Shown here: piece after piece, positions 46,301 through 56,598 of the stretch
Position numbering within the stretch: the stretch's first letter is position 1
How the letters are laid out: each line of letters starts with the position of its first letter
DNA from: Asterochloris sp. CNOR1
Taxonomy: Eukaryota > Chlorophyta > Trebouxiophyceae > Trebouxiales > Trebouxiaceae
Direction of reading: 5' to 3'
Assembly (NCBI GenBank): GCA_963969365.1
Contig: OZ017755.1
Coordinates: forward strand, 1,674,001-1,738,000
Length of the DNA: 64,000 nt
The notes under the pieces: generated by a model
The model's database searches: none
Seen by the model: the letters and a program-made list of their open reading frames with translations, nothing else
Told to the model about the DNA's origin: nothing
Program-made: the position numbers and the translations under genes

Positions 46301-49300
46301 TGCATCCAACTTGTTACTAAGTTTGTGGGGCACAGGCAGAGCCTGCATGGGTCATCCATTGCGTGTGCTGTATGCTGTGATACAGCTGCTGCCAGGCAGC
46401 GCGTCCAGCACCCGCCAGTCTGCTTGGCCAGCAGCCAGCAGCCTGGGTGAGGCTCTTCAGAGTGTTTTGCAGGGCTGTGCTGGAAGGTGACTCTGAAGCC
46501 ATCATCCTGGATGGAGCACGGATCCACCTGGCCTGCTGCGCCCCAAGGGAGCAGATCGAGCTAGTCAGAATCTGCCGTGAGGGAGCAGCCACGCGCCACG
46601 TGGACCTCCTGGCAGCCGTGACCCACATTGTGGTGAGCGTCGCAGGCTGCCTGTCTCTGTCAGGCGAGGTGAAGCAGCAGATATGTTGTCCTGCTGCTAA
46701 TGGCTGCCACGAGCCATGCAGGGCACTGGCATTCCGGATGGTGAGCGGAGAACAGGCTGCAAGTAAGCTGCTGTTGTGCATGCTGCTGGCTGGTGGTCAG
46801 GGGCTGCTGTGAAAAGCACCTCCCGCCACATGGTGGTGAGGGGCGCTGGCTGATAGTGACCCACATCGTCATAGACAGGGGACTGCAGGGGACCTGCACA
46901 CATGCTGCGGGCGCATGAGGGGCAACACCCTGCAGTGAGGTGAGCACGGGGTGGCAGGCGGCTGGTGGTGGTCTTGCAGTGTCACCTGGCTCTGCAACTA
47001 GGAGATGGTCACACTGTGGTACAGCTGCGGAGACAGTGCTGTGTCTAGTGGTCAGGAGGGTCACAGCAGGGGAAAGGACCTTCTCTGACGCAGCATACCT
47101 TGACCACAGGGCCCCGTTGCTGTTGCCCTGCAGATAAGAGGTCGCCGATGACCATCTGCAGTGCAATTCAGTAGGCAAGCTGGTCACGTGCCACAGGATT
47201 GAATTCCCTGCCAGCTCTCGCTCCACTTGCTGCATCTCCCTATTTTGACAGCTTGTTGAAGTGGTTACCAGGCCACTCAGCCTGCACTGCTGTGGCTGCA
47301 GGTGGGGTCTAACCGTACTCCTGCGGAGGTGCAGGCTCTCCGGGACCACTATGATGCGCACAGGTGAGCCTGCTGTCAACTGCTACGGCCACTGCTTGCA
47401 TGTGTTGCAGGGGCCTCGAGAGGTGGTGGCTGCATGTCAGTTGGGCCCACCCTGCCGTGCTGCATGGTAGGTTTGATGGCAACAGCCATTCCCAGCTTCC
47501 TGGAGTGCAGCGATGCTGTGTGGTTCACCATGGCATGCTTGCATGTAAGGGGCTGCAGGAGATGTGTGCAAACCATGATGTCTCTGCACTGGCTGCGCCA
47601 AGCCTGCTGGCTGGTGGCTGCGCCAGACTGCTTGCTCAGGGGCGCCTGCTGGGATGCGCAACTCACTTGTGGACGTTTGGGCACCAGGCTCACATGGGGG
47701 CAGAACACTTCGCAGCTAGGTGTTCCCTCACTGGCTGCCACTGACACACAAGTACCCCTGCAGGGCGCGTATCAAGTTGATGTCCCCACAGGGGCTGCCA
47801 CTGACACATGATTGCCCCTGCAGGGCGTTTGTCAAGTTGATGTCGCCTGAGTGGTTGCGGCAGTGCCTGGAACGGCAATATATGCTGAGCCCTGACTCGT
47901 TTGAGATCCCTGTGTCGTCCCTGGTGCCTGTAGCGCCTCAGGCCGGTCAGCAGCTGCAGCCCTCAGCCTCAGGCTTTGCAGGTGGGCAGAGCCTACTGGT
48001 ACACTGGCCGCCTCTGTATGTGGGTGGGTCTATCATGGTCATGCAGCCCGCCACTTAAGCACGGTCAAGGCACAGCAGCCCTACCAGCTGCTGATGCTGT
48101 GTCTGGGTGCACTAAATGCTGTGAGCATGGCAGCAAGCTGTGGGGCCATCTCCACAGCCCCTCCTCAGGGTACATGGGGTGCATGCTTACCGCCTTCAGC
48201 AAGGGTAGCAGCCCTGGGGCCTGCCTGCGTCCTGTACATTGGTCTCCTTTTGGCTGTCCTCTAGATGCATTCATGGTACCCTGTGTCGGCTCATGTCAGC
48301 AGCTGGGTTGCCTGCAGGGTTGGAGGGGGTCATTGAGGAGAGCATGGCTGCCCCAGAGGGTGGCTTTGCATTGATGGTAGGCAGGAGCACAGAGGACAAG
48401 GTGCTGGCAGGCTACTGGTGAGTTGACTGTGCCAGCCAGCTGCCTGCCAGATGGAGGCCGACCCTGCTCTGAAGACAGGTGTTGTGCTTGTGCCATGTAC
48501 TTGAACCTGTCAAGCGGTGGGGGAGAGGAGGGCTGCTGTCCAGAGTTTCACTACACCAAGACTTGCAGGTCTTATGGATGCAAGCTAGAGTAGCAGCCTG
48601 CTGACTATGCTTCATGGTCATGGTTCTGGAGCGATGACAGGCCACGTAAGGGGCTGAGGCGGCCAGCACGCAAGCAGGCGACGACACACTTTGCCTGTGC
48701 AGCAGCAGGCACCATGGTGCTATCACAGATTGCGCCCTGTTGCGGCTTCACATTCATAGCTTGGGTCAGGACCAGCCAGCACCCACCGCCAATGCAGAAG
48801 CCAGACTAAGACAGCATTCATGCTCACAGCGCAAATGCAGAGCCAGCAAGCACAGTCTCATCAAGTGACCCTCCTGCAGGTTCACCCTCACAGCTCTGGA
48901 GCAGGGGCAGGCGTCAGCAAGCGCAGAGGCAGATGTGAGGAGGGCACGCGAGTGCATCCGGCGCCTGGGCGGGCGCACCTTCAACGCCGAGACCCTGACC
49001 CTGCTCCGGACGGAGCGCGTGGATAAGGGGCGAATCATGGCATTGTGCCCCCGCACCCTGGCAGCCAAGGCAGCTGCCGATCTGCGCCAGAGATTCGAGG
49101 ACTTCCGGTCAGGTAAGGTGCTCATGCTTTGGGAGGGCATCAGCGGAAAGCGGCATGCCAGGTGAGGTGCTGTTGGTTTGAAAGGGCGTACAGCAGGATG
49201 TGGGCTTCTTGCAGGAGCTGTTGTTTGACTAGGGCGTTGAGCAGAGAGTTGCATGCTGCAATGCTGCCCTGTCCAACACCAAGTGGATGGGGCTTGCTGG

Positions 49301-52300
49301 ACCTGCGCCGAGAGCGTCTGGGTAGGGGCTGATGTCCTGGGAAGGTCCCCGGCAGAAACTGGCCTGCTGCAGTGACGCCTCCTGTGAACCAAAGTGAATG
49401 GGCCCTCCTGGACGTCTGACGAAAGTTTCATGCTAAAGCGCTTCTGGGACAGGGACATTGTAAGCAGCTGACAGGCAGCGCCCACGATCTCTTGCTGGGA
49501 TCTGGTTGCTTGCCAGCGTGCTGTATCTACATAAACCCTTCAGTCATATGAGCACGTGTGTTGATCGTCTGCAGCACCCCAATGGCAGGCATACAGTGCC
49601 CTGCTCAAGTTCTGCCTTGAGTGCAGCATTGCTGTTCAGAGCGCATAGCATTTGATGGAAACCCTGCTGGCTGCCGCTAGGCCTTGGCACTGGAGTTGCA
49701 GACGTCTCTGGTAGAGAGCACTAGACACCTTTTGCTGGCTGCCTGCAGTGTCTGAGAAAATGTAGGTGACCACATTGAGTGTACCTTCATCTGGCCGGCT
49801 GCAGCACCATGAAGCAGCCAAGCATACGCCTCACGCAGGGCGTTGTCTGCTGCCTGGCATGCTGGTGCCTCCTCAGCCTGCCCGCAGGACCATGCTGAGA
49901 GCTCTGCAGCTTCCCCTAGAGATGGTGGTCGACCGTTCTGAGCAGTTCTCCCGCCTGGCTGCCTGCTGTTGCTGAGCCAGGCAGTCGGGCGCCTCTCAGA
50001 TGGAGCCCCATGGACAAGTATTGCAAGTTGTGATGTGCCATATGGTGTAGTGCACATGCCTGCTGCAGTGCCTGAGAAGATGCGGGTGACCATGGTGTGG
50101 CTGGAATGGACGACCACCACAGGGCAGCCCAAGCCCCACATCCCGCCGGCCTACATGGCCTGCAGGCCTCTGCAGCACGTGGTGCCCATCGCCAGCACAA
50201 ACACCCTAAGGTAAGCCTTTTGCTGGGGGTTGTCCTGTGTTGTCCTGTTGCCGCCATTGGACAACCCAAGGCCCGCATCCTTCAGGCCTTATGGCATGCC
50301 GCTACCTGCAGCAGATGGTTGACTGTTGGGATGCACAAGCCAGGCTAGCATCGTGCACATGCTTGTCAATCTCATGTTTCTTGTTACACATGATGATGAT
50401 CACGATGCGCCGGCCCAGGCAGCACGCAGTGCCCACCACGTACACAGAGCCCCTCAGGTGGGCTGTTTGCTGAAAGAGTCACTGGCTGCAGGGTGGTTGC
50501 GTCCAGCTACGAGGAGGAGGTGAAGGCTGCTCTGGGCCAGCTAGTGAATGTCCTGGGGGGCGAAGTCAGCCTCAGGCTCAGCCGCCGCAACACCCACCTG
50601 CTGGTGCCATTTGCAGCGGGGAACAAGTACCTTGGCTGTGCTGACCGCGGGGTGACTCCGGTCACGATGGAGTGGCTGCTGCAGAGCGCTCAGGCAGGTG
50701 GGGACACCCTAGGTGCTTGTGGGGGACCTCAATGCTGGGTCATGGTGTGGCTGCTGTAGACTGCCACGGCAGCCACACAGGCGCACAGTGCTTATCATGG
50801 ACTGGGGTGCATTGAGTTGTAGCGTCTGATGGCATGCAGCAGGCTGCTGCAAGTTGCAGCTCGGCTGAGCTGGTCCATGGCTGCTGCAGAGCGCCCAGGT
50901 AGGTGGGTGCTTGGCAGATGTTGCATGCTGCAAGGCCACACAGGTGCCCTTTGTGTGGTGGCCATGTGCCAGACACGTCGACAAGGAGCCTTGCTGCTCC
51001 AGTGCCCATCGTCTGCTCTTGAACGCTGCTGCCTGTGCCAGGTCGCTTGCTGGATACTGCTGAGTTCCATCCGCCCCCGCCAGACACGGCCGATGTGGCC
51101 ACCACATTGACGCAGCAGACGCAGTTCAGGCATGGGGCCAGAGAACCTGCCTTGCCACCAGCAGGTGGGCTGTGCTGCATCCAGTTGACAGCATGCGCAT
51201 GCAGGCAGCAGCTTAGTCAGTGAGTGCCTGCTGAGCCCCAGCCCTGAGCTGTGTCAGAGGCAGCAGGCACTCACATGCAGGCCACTGGCAGGCCTTGGTG
51301 CGAGCTCGCTCAGCCCCAGCCCTGAGCTGTGTAAGAGGCAGCAGCTCGGACATTGCCTGCTGCCCCCGACACAGCTCATCGTTGCCACAGCAGTGGGTGA
51401 GGAGGGGGGGGGGGGGGGAGGGGGCTGAGGTAGTCTGCCACAAAGTCCTGCAGGTGGGCTGGTCCAGGTGCCGGCACGCACCAGCCAAGCCAGCTGGATA
51501 CACAATCCAGCTCTGTAATGACAGCCTGATGCAAGACCCTACTGCACAGCTTCACTGCAAGCCACCACGTCTTCCCAGCGCCCTGTCAAGCGCTCAGGAC
51601 CGCTTTCGGTCCCAAAACTGCCCACCAGGACGAGTGTCTGTGATGTGCTGCTGCCACACGGCTGCTTTCACGCTCACCGTGCTCCTGAGCTGGCAGCAAC
51701 CTAGCTGTAAATTGCGCTGACCAAGAAAGGGACCGTCTGCGGTGCAGGTCAAGCAGCTGCTGCCAAGCTGCTGGCTGCCACTGCACAAGAGTTGGGGCAT
51801 TCTTGCTTGCATCTGATGTTGGGCACCCAGGCAAGACTCTGTCTGCAATGCAGGTCAAGCAGCTGCTGCAAAGCCGCTGGCAGCTCCAGCCCCCCCTGCG
51901 CTGGCAGCAGCGCCAGCACCTGCCTCTGGCGGGCAGAGCCTGCTGGAGAAGATGCTGGCAGGAGATGGGGATGATGGGTGGGGCAGCCAGGGTGAGCACA
52001 GCTGCAGGGCGCCATGCTCTGTCAGAGGACTGACCAACTAACTTTGATTGTGTAAGCGGCCAGCGTACATCACCAGCCAAGGGATGACTCCAGAGGTCCC
52101 CAGGGCTACCACACTTCAGCCTTGCCTTGCCTGCGAGTTGGTGAGTGGTGCAATGGTCTGCTGGGCGACACTGCTGGGTGTCATGCTCAGCGCAGCGCAC
52201 AATAGCATGACCAGTCACTGGGTGCCTGCACAGCTGCCATCCGGTGTGGCCATCACCCCAACAGTCAGTCAGAGAGTGCGCTGCCTGCAGAGGTGGCAGG

Positions 52301-55300
52301 GCTCCCAGGTGCCAGGCTCCGCGCCCGCTGGGGAGCACAGGGCCTGGAGCCTGTGTTCACAGCACGCAAGTAAGCTGCGGTTGATCTGTCACGCAAACAC
52401 CCTGATGCCTGCGATCCCTGCCTGCAGAGGCACCAGCAGCTGCCTCAGAGAAGCCCAGCCTGTTTGCTGCTCTGTCTGCGGAGGTGGCGGGGCCTCCAGC
52501 CCCCAAGCTGGCCCTGCACTCCTCCCAGAGGCAGGGGCATGCACCCTCCCGCCTGGGGGGCAGGCAGGACTCACAGCTGGGCAGGCCCAGCCGCGCAGCC
52601 TCGGCTGCTGCTGGCCTGGGCTCCCCCCGCCCGGTATCACAGCTGCCTGGCAGGTGAGTCGACTGCTGAAGCTACACTTGACTATGGGGCATGGGGAAGG
52701 CTGCCAGAACAGGGCAGTCCCCGCCTTCCGGCTGGGCCAGGGGGCATTCCAGGGACTCAGTTGCCTGGCAGATCAGTCATTGCATGGAGCTCAAACTGCC
52801 AGCGCTGGGGTTTCTGAACTGCGCAGCCTCTGCTGCTGCGGGGCTGGGCGGCCCTCGCCAGGGTTCCTAGATGTTTGGCAGGTCCGGTGCAGACTGCAGC
52901 AGCGCAGTGGCAGCCGCCTTTGACGGACATCCACAGACAGGCTCACAGCGGCTCCAGTGCGTATGCTGGTGCAGGCCGCAGCAGCGCAGCGGCAGCCAGC
53001 TGGGCCCCAGGTTGCAGACCCTCAAGTCGCCCAAGAAATCCCCCCAGGCGCGGTCCATCAAGGCAGCGCTGCCTCTGGTGCCTTCGCCAGAGGCTGCTGC
53101 CCGCCCTCACAGCCAGGGTCTGAATCTGCAGCCGGGCCCCAGCCAGCAGGTGGGCTGCAGTGCCAGGGCCGTTGTGCCATTGCCTTGCTCCAGCTGCACA
53201 CAACAATCCGGTTGGCCACCGCATACATGTACACCCACTGCCAGAAAGATGCTGCAGCCAGCCCCCAGCCAGCAGCCAGCCTGTCTGCAGGCCGCGTTTG
53301 TAATGGCGTTGGGCAGCCGCTCTGCCTGAGCTGCCCAGGGCAATCTGGTCCTCCCGCACAAGCACACTGTCGACCCCGCTTTAAATGTGCACATCTATGT
53401 AGTGCGCTGAGACACTCCAGCCTTGCAGGGATCGCGCGGTGGCAGGGGTGCTGCCGGGGGGTCCGGCGGGAGCAGCTTACATCAGCAGCTGTCGTTCATA
53501 GCCTCCCCGCAGGCAGGAGCCACGCAGGGCTCAGGCGTCTTTGTGCAGCCTCCTCAGCAGGTGGAAGGGCTGTGGCTGCCTGGCACTGCTGCCTGCTGGC
53601 CCAAGTGTGAGCGCGACACAAGGGCAGCGACACAGCCTTGTGCCTCTGGTGTCAGCTGCACTGTGTGCTGGGTGCCCCAAGCCACCCTGCTCTGCATGAC
53701 CATGCGTGGTTCCTGGCAAGCCAAGCTGCTGTGGGGTCTGCCTCCCCTGTCTTGGCCGTGCATGATGCTGATTTTGTGTAATTCGCCTCTCTGCAGGCGC
53801 CCACAGCTGCAGGCAGCCATCACCACCACCGCCATCAGCAGCCCTATCAGCCCACCGCTGCTGCTGCGTTGAATGAAGAACAAGAGGCAGCGGATCTTGA
53901 GGCTGCTATGGCCATAGAGCATGAAGCACAGACCGCACGGCAGGCAGCTGAGGCTCGGGGTGGTGGCGTCACAGGCCATGACCAGGCTGCATGGCAGGTA
54001 GCAGGCACCAAGGGTGCTGGGGCTGCAGGCGATGCCCCGGCTGCACGGCAGGCCTCTGCAAATGGGGGCGCGGCAGACGCAGCTTGTGACCAGGCTGCAA
54101 GGCAGGTTGCGGGAGCTGATGCGGCTGCTCACGACCAGGACGCTGGGAAAGCAACAGGCGCTGAGGGTGCCAGAGGTCCGAATGATGATCAGGCAGCAAG
54201 CAAAGCATCTAGCGCTGAGGGCGTTGGAGGCGCCGGCGATGTCCAGGCTGCAGGGCAGGGTGAGGTCTGCGTCTGCATGCGGGCTTGCTGCGCTGGGAGT
54301 GCAGTGTCCTCCAGAAGGGTGCTGCATGATCAGGATTCAGAGCAGACCAGTTTTTGCTGCTTTCCCAGGAGCAGAGCGTCCACGTCCAGACATGGCTGTA
54401 TGCAGCGTGTTGCTGCATGCATGTGTGCGCGCTGAGACACGCAACTTCTTCTATCTGGCTGCAGGGACCGAGGATGGTGAGGACCCAGTGGAGTTGAGCT
54501 CTTTCTTGGCCAGCCTGCAGACTGTGCTGGCCAGCAAGCCCGCGGCAGACATGATGGGCTCCCAGCAGGACTTCCTTATGCCGCCACCCAGGGGTGAGAG
54601 GAATAGTTGTGCCCACTTTTGGACAGCATGGTGGGCCCCAAAGAGAAATTGCTGAACCATGCTGCCCAGGGAGTGGTGTCTTTGCTTTGCTCAGATGGCT
54701 TCAGCAGTTGGCATGACAGACATGGTGACTGTGATGCCAGGGCTGGCCTTGGCAGATGACAGCTTGAAGTAGATTGGCTTGGTCAATCATGCCTGTCAGC
54801 TATGCCTGCACTGTTGTGCAAGCTGCCTGCGATTCTTGATCACCAGTGTCCCTGCACTGCCAGCCGTGCACTCTCACAGAATGCTTTGAGCAGGCTCACA
54901 GCACGCGCAAGCAGTGCCCCTTGCCGCCCCCCCTGCAGGCATGTCCAGGGCAAAGGTGGGCAGCCTGGGGTCCGGCGCTGAGGGGTCAGGCACCTCATCA
55001 GGCGGCGGCGGCAGCCTCCCTGGGGGAAGTGCTGGATGGCCATCGCGGCGGGCCAGGCCCAACAGCCCAGGTGGGCATGATCTACGGTGTGCTGCATGCA
55101 GCATGGGCAGGCAAGGCTGCTGTATTAAGAGGCAGGCAGTGCTGGCTGGCCGTTGGAAGCCAGGCCCCTTACGACCAGATGGGCCCAGGTGTGCTGCGTA
55201 CAGCACAGGCCAATTCATGGCCGCTGCCACATGTCATTGTCAGGTGAGCACTGTGTTGTCAGCCTTGGCGCGCATTGGGCCCGTGGGGTGGAGTATGCTG

Positions 55301-56379
55301 CCTGGCAAAGGCGGCTTGTGTAGCCAGGGCGATTGCAGAGGCAGTGCCGGGCGGCTAGATGGGCAAGGCAGGCCCAACCGCCCAGGTGGGCCGCGGTGTG
55401 CATGCAGCGTGGGAAGACTTGCCCTGCATGGGAGGCAGTGCCAGCGTGCTGCATGAAGTTCAGGAGGCTGGGCTGGCAGGTCAGCAGGTTTGCTATGAGG
55501 GCTGCTGTCTGCAGGGTGGCGCGCCACTGACAGATGACAGTGTGGGTAATGCAGCAGTTTGCATTTGCAGAGGCAAGGCTGTAGTCTGCTTATGCGCCTG
55601 CAACCCAGTCAACAGGGTGGCCTGCCTGAGCTCTGTGCAGTCTTTTATGGAGGCTCGTGTGTGTCCCCTGCACAGCGAGCCTCCGAAGAGGCAGGCCCAC
55701 TGCTCTCCCCAAAGCCACCGGGAGTCACTGAGCTCAATACCTGTCATCTTGCAGACCGTGACGCTGCAGAGCCAGGCTCCCGCAAGCGCAGCCGCACCGC
55801 AGCCGGTGCAGCCTCCACTGCTGCCCACTGCCTGCCTGAGCCCAGCACCCTCGCCATGATGGAGTGCTCCCAGCAGGTGGGCAGCCACTCAGGCTGTGGC
55901 TGCGTTGTGACCTAGGCTGGGGGCGTGGGCTGTGGGCGTTCTGAATTTTGGCAGTGCTGCCGCCAGGCCTTGCATACAGCAGCATTGTGAGCAGAGTGCT
56001 CCCCGCAGGCGGCAAGCCTGCAGGCCCAGGGTGCCAAGCTGCAGGCATCCCACTTGGCTAGACAGCTGGCGCTGCAGATGGACTTCCTCCTTGTGGCAGG
56101 CCTTGTGTGTGCCCCACTGAGGCTGCCGTGCGCCATGAGTACGAGCAGCAATGTGCATGTTGTTCCCAGTTGTCAGGAGGTGACACGCTGGAGTACGCTT
56201 AGACTTTGCATGTTGTGCAGGTAATGTATGAAGCAGTGCCTACAGTGCCAACCACTCGATCCAGGGCAAAGCAGCAAGCCCCTTCTGACAATGCACAGGC
56301 AAAGCAGCAGCTGGCAAGGGTGGCAAAACGCAAGGCCCCCACATCCTCAAAAGATCTTGAACCACTTAATCTAGACTGA
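43377..56379 (+). CDS. TopBP1/Dpb11-like multi-BRCT protein
   Basis: Scaffold of replication initiation and ATR checkpoint signalling in its family. Starts MSFCLQGLRVLLTDLG at 43377. BRCT 1: 43377-43705 (ending VPVVSPAWLEGCARA). BRCT 2: 43967-44165 (GLEISISGYARQKSSLARLL) with 44690-44800 (GKPVVTLEWVQDSCSRK). BRCT 3: 46490-46632 (LDGARIHLACCAPREQIEL, AAVTHIVV), 47302-47362 and 47824-47930 (FVKLMSPEWLRQCLERQYML). BRCT 4: about 48880-49115 (ARECIRRLGGRTFNAETL) with 50064-50212 (VTMVWLEW). BRCT 5: about 50492-50699 (VNVLGGEVSLRLSRRNTHLL, VTPVTMEWLLQ). Then long Ala/Pro/Ser/Gln-rich exons (51100-55060), an RKRSR basic motif near 55790, a helical exon (AKLQASHLARQLALQM, 56035-56090) and a last exon ending KDLEPLNLD. 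At 13 kb it is the longest gene here. Many introns carry splice-edge duplications. Several middle exons are approximate, and a split into two genes is not excluded. Confidence 0.85.
46589..46880 (+). repeat. Donor-side exon duplication in the TopBP1-like gene
   Basis: The exon end CGCCACGTGG...GTGACCCACATTGTG with its GTGAGC donor (46592-46638) recurs about 232 nt downstream, at 46824-46875, as CGCCACATGG...GTGACCCACATCGTC, where a TGA/TAG-rich frame shows it is not coding. Confidence 0.6.
47731..47850 (+). repeat. Two-copy 60-nt repeat across an acceptor in the TopBP1-like gene
   Basis: Bases 47731-47790 and 47791-47850 align with an exact 60-nt period, both containing GCTGCCACTGACACA, CCCCTGCAGGGCG and TCAAGTTGATGTC. 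The second copy supplies the acceptor and exon start (FVKLMSPEWL); the first is intronic. Confidence 0.85.
49742..50090 (+). repeat. Acceptor-side duplication in the TopBP1-like gene (PEKMRVT exon)
   Basis: CCTGCAGTGTCTGAGAAAAT at 49742 matches GCTGCAGTGCCTGAGAAGAT near 50062, and both continue as (G/T)G(C/T)(G/A)GGTGACCA. The upstream copy has a TAG in the exon frame. Confidence 0.65.
50126..50462 (+). repeat. Duplication of a TopBP1-like exon and its donor in the following intron
   Basis: The exon stretch CAGCCCAAGCCCCACATCC (50133) recurs near 50262 as CAACCCAAGGCCCGCATCC. The exon end GTGGTGCCCATCGCCAGCAC and its GTAAGC donor are echoed near 50428 as GCAGTGCCCACCACGTACAC followed by CAGGTGGGC. 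Confidence 0.55.
50668..50900 (+). repeat. Triplicated exon end and donor in the TopBP1-like gene (EWLLQSAQ)
   Basis: CTGCTGCAGAGCGC occurs at 50676 (exon) and 50881 (intron), the second followed by CCAGGTAGGT. An intermediate copy, CTGCTGTAGACTGCCA, lies at 50751. Spacings are 75 and 130 nt. Confidence 0.7.
51236..51345. repeat. Direct repeat, about 74-nt spacing
   Basis: CAGCCCTGAGCTGTGT(C/A)AGAGGCAGCAG occurs near 51239 and 51313, both in an intron of the TopBP1-like gene. Confidence 0.75.
51404..51418. repeat. Poly-G tract (15 G)
   Basis: Uninterrupted run of G in a TopBP1-like gene intron, directly after GTGAGGA. Confidence 0.8.
51735..51890 (+). repeat. Acceptor-side duplication in the TopBP1-like gene (VKQLLQ exon)
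   Basis: GCAGGTCAAGCAGCTGCTGC occurs at 51744 and 51850, 106 nt apart. Each is preceded by GTCTGC and followed by AAGC(T/C)GCTGGC. The second copy lies in a long open, proline-rich exon. Confidence 0.75.
52599..53010 (+). repeat. Tandem exon-end copies in the TopBP1-like gene
   Basis: CTGCTGCTGGCCTGGGC...GCCTGGCAGGTGAG (52604-52660) recurs as CTGCTGCGGGGCTGGGC...GTTTGGCAGGTCCG (52831-52890), with a partial copy (GTTGCCTGGCAGATCAG) near 52762. A second pair, GCAGCAGCGCAG(T/C)GGCAGCC, lies at 52897 and 52978, 81 nt apart. Confidence 0.6.
55036..55410 (+). repeat. Exon-end copies in the TopBP1-like gene, three copies
   Basis: A CAGGCCCAAC(A/C)(G/-)CCCAGGTGGGC-type exon end and donor at about 55056, followed by GGTGTGCTGCATGCAGC, recurs near 55156 (ATGGGCCCAGGTGTGCTGCG) and 55368 (AGGCCCAACCGCCCAGGTGG, then GGTGTGCATGCAGCGTGG). 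Confidence 0.6.
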
Positions 56380-56416
56380 AACTCATCATAGTGCAGTGTT
56401 CTCTCTGTCTGCAAGC

Positions 56417-56421
56417 TGTAA
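56417..56421 (+). terminator. TGTAA poly(A) signal, TopBP1-like gene
   Basis: TGTAA lies 38 nt after the stop codon ending KDLEPLNLD, supporting 56379 as the true gene end. Confidence 0.6.
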
Positions 56422-56598
56422 GACTCATCCTTTGCCTTTCAGCAAGTTGAGACATAGGATTAAGTCATCTGAAATTGCTGTTCACCTCCTTGAGCACGTG
56501 TTTGTCTTACCCCCACGTACTTCCAGGCTTCGCTGAGGTGATCAATCCAAGCGCTGACCAGGGACTGGAGATCAGTTTGTGTGACGTGCACCTTGAAG

